Shown piece after piece: positions 62,967 to 64,000 of a DNA stretch of 64,000 nucleotides. The notes beneath the pieces are model-generated. The model saw only the letters and a list, made by a program, of their open reading frames with translations. It was not told the DNA's origin and did not search any database. Position 1 is the first letter of the stretch. The number at the start of each line of letters is the position of its first letter. The position numbers and the translations under genes are program-made. This DNA is from Coptis chinensis (taxonomy: Eukaryota; Streptophyta; Magnoliopsida; Ranunculales; Ranunculaceae): the NCBI GenBank assembly GCA_015680905.1, contig CM027380.1, positions 12,170,001 to 12,234,000 of the forward strand. The letters run 5' to 3'.

Positions 62967-64000
62967 GTGAGAGTTTTCTAGAGAAGGTACTCACAAACTT
63001 CATTTATACTACAATGACTAAGAGATAAAAATAAATTTCCTAATTAATCTCAGATATATACATCTCTATAACAATATAATAAGAACAATGCTTTTGAAAC
63101 CTAAGCTAATACACACATAATAATCAAATCATCTAAAAATATACATGCATATGCTATGAACTATTTTATGAAATGCAATGACAGGTCCGTTTCTGAAACT
63201 TTTAGAATAACGTCCTTAAGTAAGTCCTCACAATTTGTCAAGACAAAAATACTCTGATTTTTCCACTCAAGTTAGCTCATTCCAGTGTGCAGTGGGCACA
63301 CGCTTCCTCACAATCTCAATGATGTCCAAAGGAGCCAAGGTCGATCAATCACATCTACCACTTACTATCACACCAAATTAATCCTAATTGAGCTAGAGGT
63401 CTTTATTAAGTGATACGGGGCTGTGGTGATGGTTTAAGAAGAAACAGAATGGATATTCAAATAAACAAGTCTGAGATAATAGGGTCTTCAATTACATATA
63501 ACTAGAGAAAACCTTGTTCTTACTTTGCTTCTACACTTACTTAGTTTCCATCCTTAGCCTTTTTATTTTGACTTTTTGACTCATTTTATTTTATTTTTGG
63601 AGTTTTTATTTTCTTTCTATTTTTATTTTTCTTTTCTTTTGATGGAAACTTCTTTTATTTTTTTTCTTCTATGAAGCAACTAACTAATTTTTGGTTTTCC
63701 ACAGGTTTTTCTCTTAATTTTCTTTACTTATCCTATTCTCAGACTCATTTAAATATGGGTAGGTTTATTTTTATTTTTATTGGTTTAAAATATGGGTAAA
63801 GGATTTGTAGTTGCAAAAAGGCTAAATGAATGGCTCAGATGGGCGATTAGCGGATAATTACTTATGGGTATGAATTTTTAGCTATATCGATCCAAAGAGG
63901 GCCTAAATTCTCGCTTAGGATATGGTATGGTGATCAAGCAAGTGGATGTGTGATTTATCTACTAATGTTATATGTCTCATTTGTGTCATCACTATGATAC
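62967..64000 (-). mobile_element. 3' UTR of another Athila-type copy, continuing beyond the window
   Basis: Homologous to 6120-7250 of C and, inversely, to 44950-45990 of B. No ORF. It joins gag of E at a GTGAGAG-type junction, with a few bases of shared sequence. Confidence 0.75.

Noticed and set aside
1-64000. tRNA, rRNA, CRISPR array, bacterial operons or organellar DNA
   Set aside because: None seen. Spliced plant genes and LTR/CACTA elements show nuclear plant DNA; the short regular repeats are transposon subterminal arrays and minisatellites, without spacers of CRISPR type.

Overview
The window is repeat-dense nuclear DNA of a flowering plant, most likely a eudicot. The evidence is nested Ty3/gypsy LTR retrotransposons of the Athila type, CACTA (En/Spm-type) DNA transposon ends, and plant-type spliced fragments of typical plant genes (class III peroxidase, AINTEGUMENTA-like, VARICOSE, SCAMP, plant bZIP, CCR4, NEMP, GH35 beta-galactosidase). 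The species cannot be named from the sequence. I found no intact host gene, no tRNA or rRNA gene and no CRISPR array. Almost every reading frame belongs to a broken mobile element or to a host-gene fragment carried by one.

Layout. 1-3237: right end of a CACTA element whose subterminal repeats are GTGACGCC/GGCGTCAC, carrying a class III peroxidase fragment and an AINTEGUMENTA-like exon. 3373-4460 and 20809-22403: two halves of a broken gene related to plant transposon-associated proteins, split by a 16.3-kb Athila-type element, C (4466-20808, minus strand), with a perfect 5-bp target duplication CCAAC. Inside C sits a 3.6-kb CACTA-derived block (12799-16368) carrying VARICOSE and SCAMP fragments. 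22690-23525: about 12 copies of a 66-bp minisatellite. 23527-29035: a gene-capturing CACTA element with fragments of four unrelated host genes (bZIP, CCR4, NEMP, beta-galactosidase), all on the plus strand with introns retained. 29036-34945: a 120-130-bp tandem array and a heavily mutated gypsy pol, itself interrupted by a 2.2-kb fold-back element. 35140-47684: a second full-length Athila-type element, B (plus strand), inserted in a MITE-like inverted repeat. 48100-51975: LTR-like debris of other families. 51991-62966: two truncated Athila-type elements, D and E (minus strand), which keep reverse transcriptase; E also keeps RNase H and integrase. 62967-64000: 3' untranslated part of a further copy.

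The Athila-type copies complement each other. D and E carry pol, whereas B and C have the same pol-less structure (gag, protease, a fusion-like ORF, then two 3' ORFs), so B and C look like one non-autonomous subfamily mobilised by D/E-like relatives. In both B and C the 3' half looks modular: a TTGTTTGGGGG polypurine motif recurs four times at 1.5-2 kb spacing, and a TATA box sits ahead of the last ORF.

The most notable feature is repeated capture of multi-exon host-gene pieces by three CACTA-type segments in 64 kb. All recognisable captured pieces are sense-oriented relative to the plus strand.
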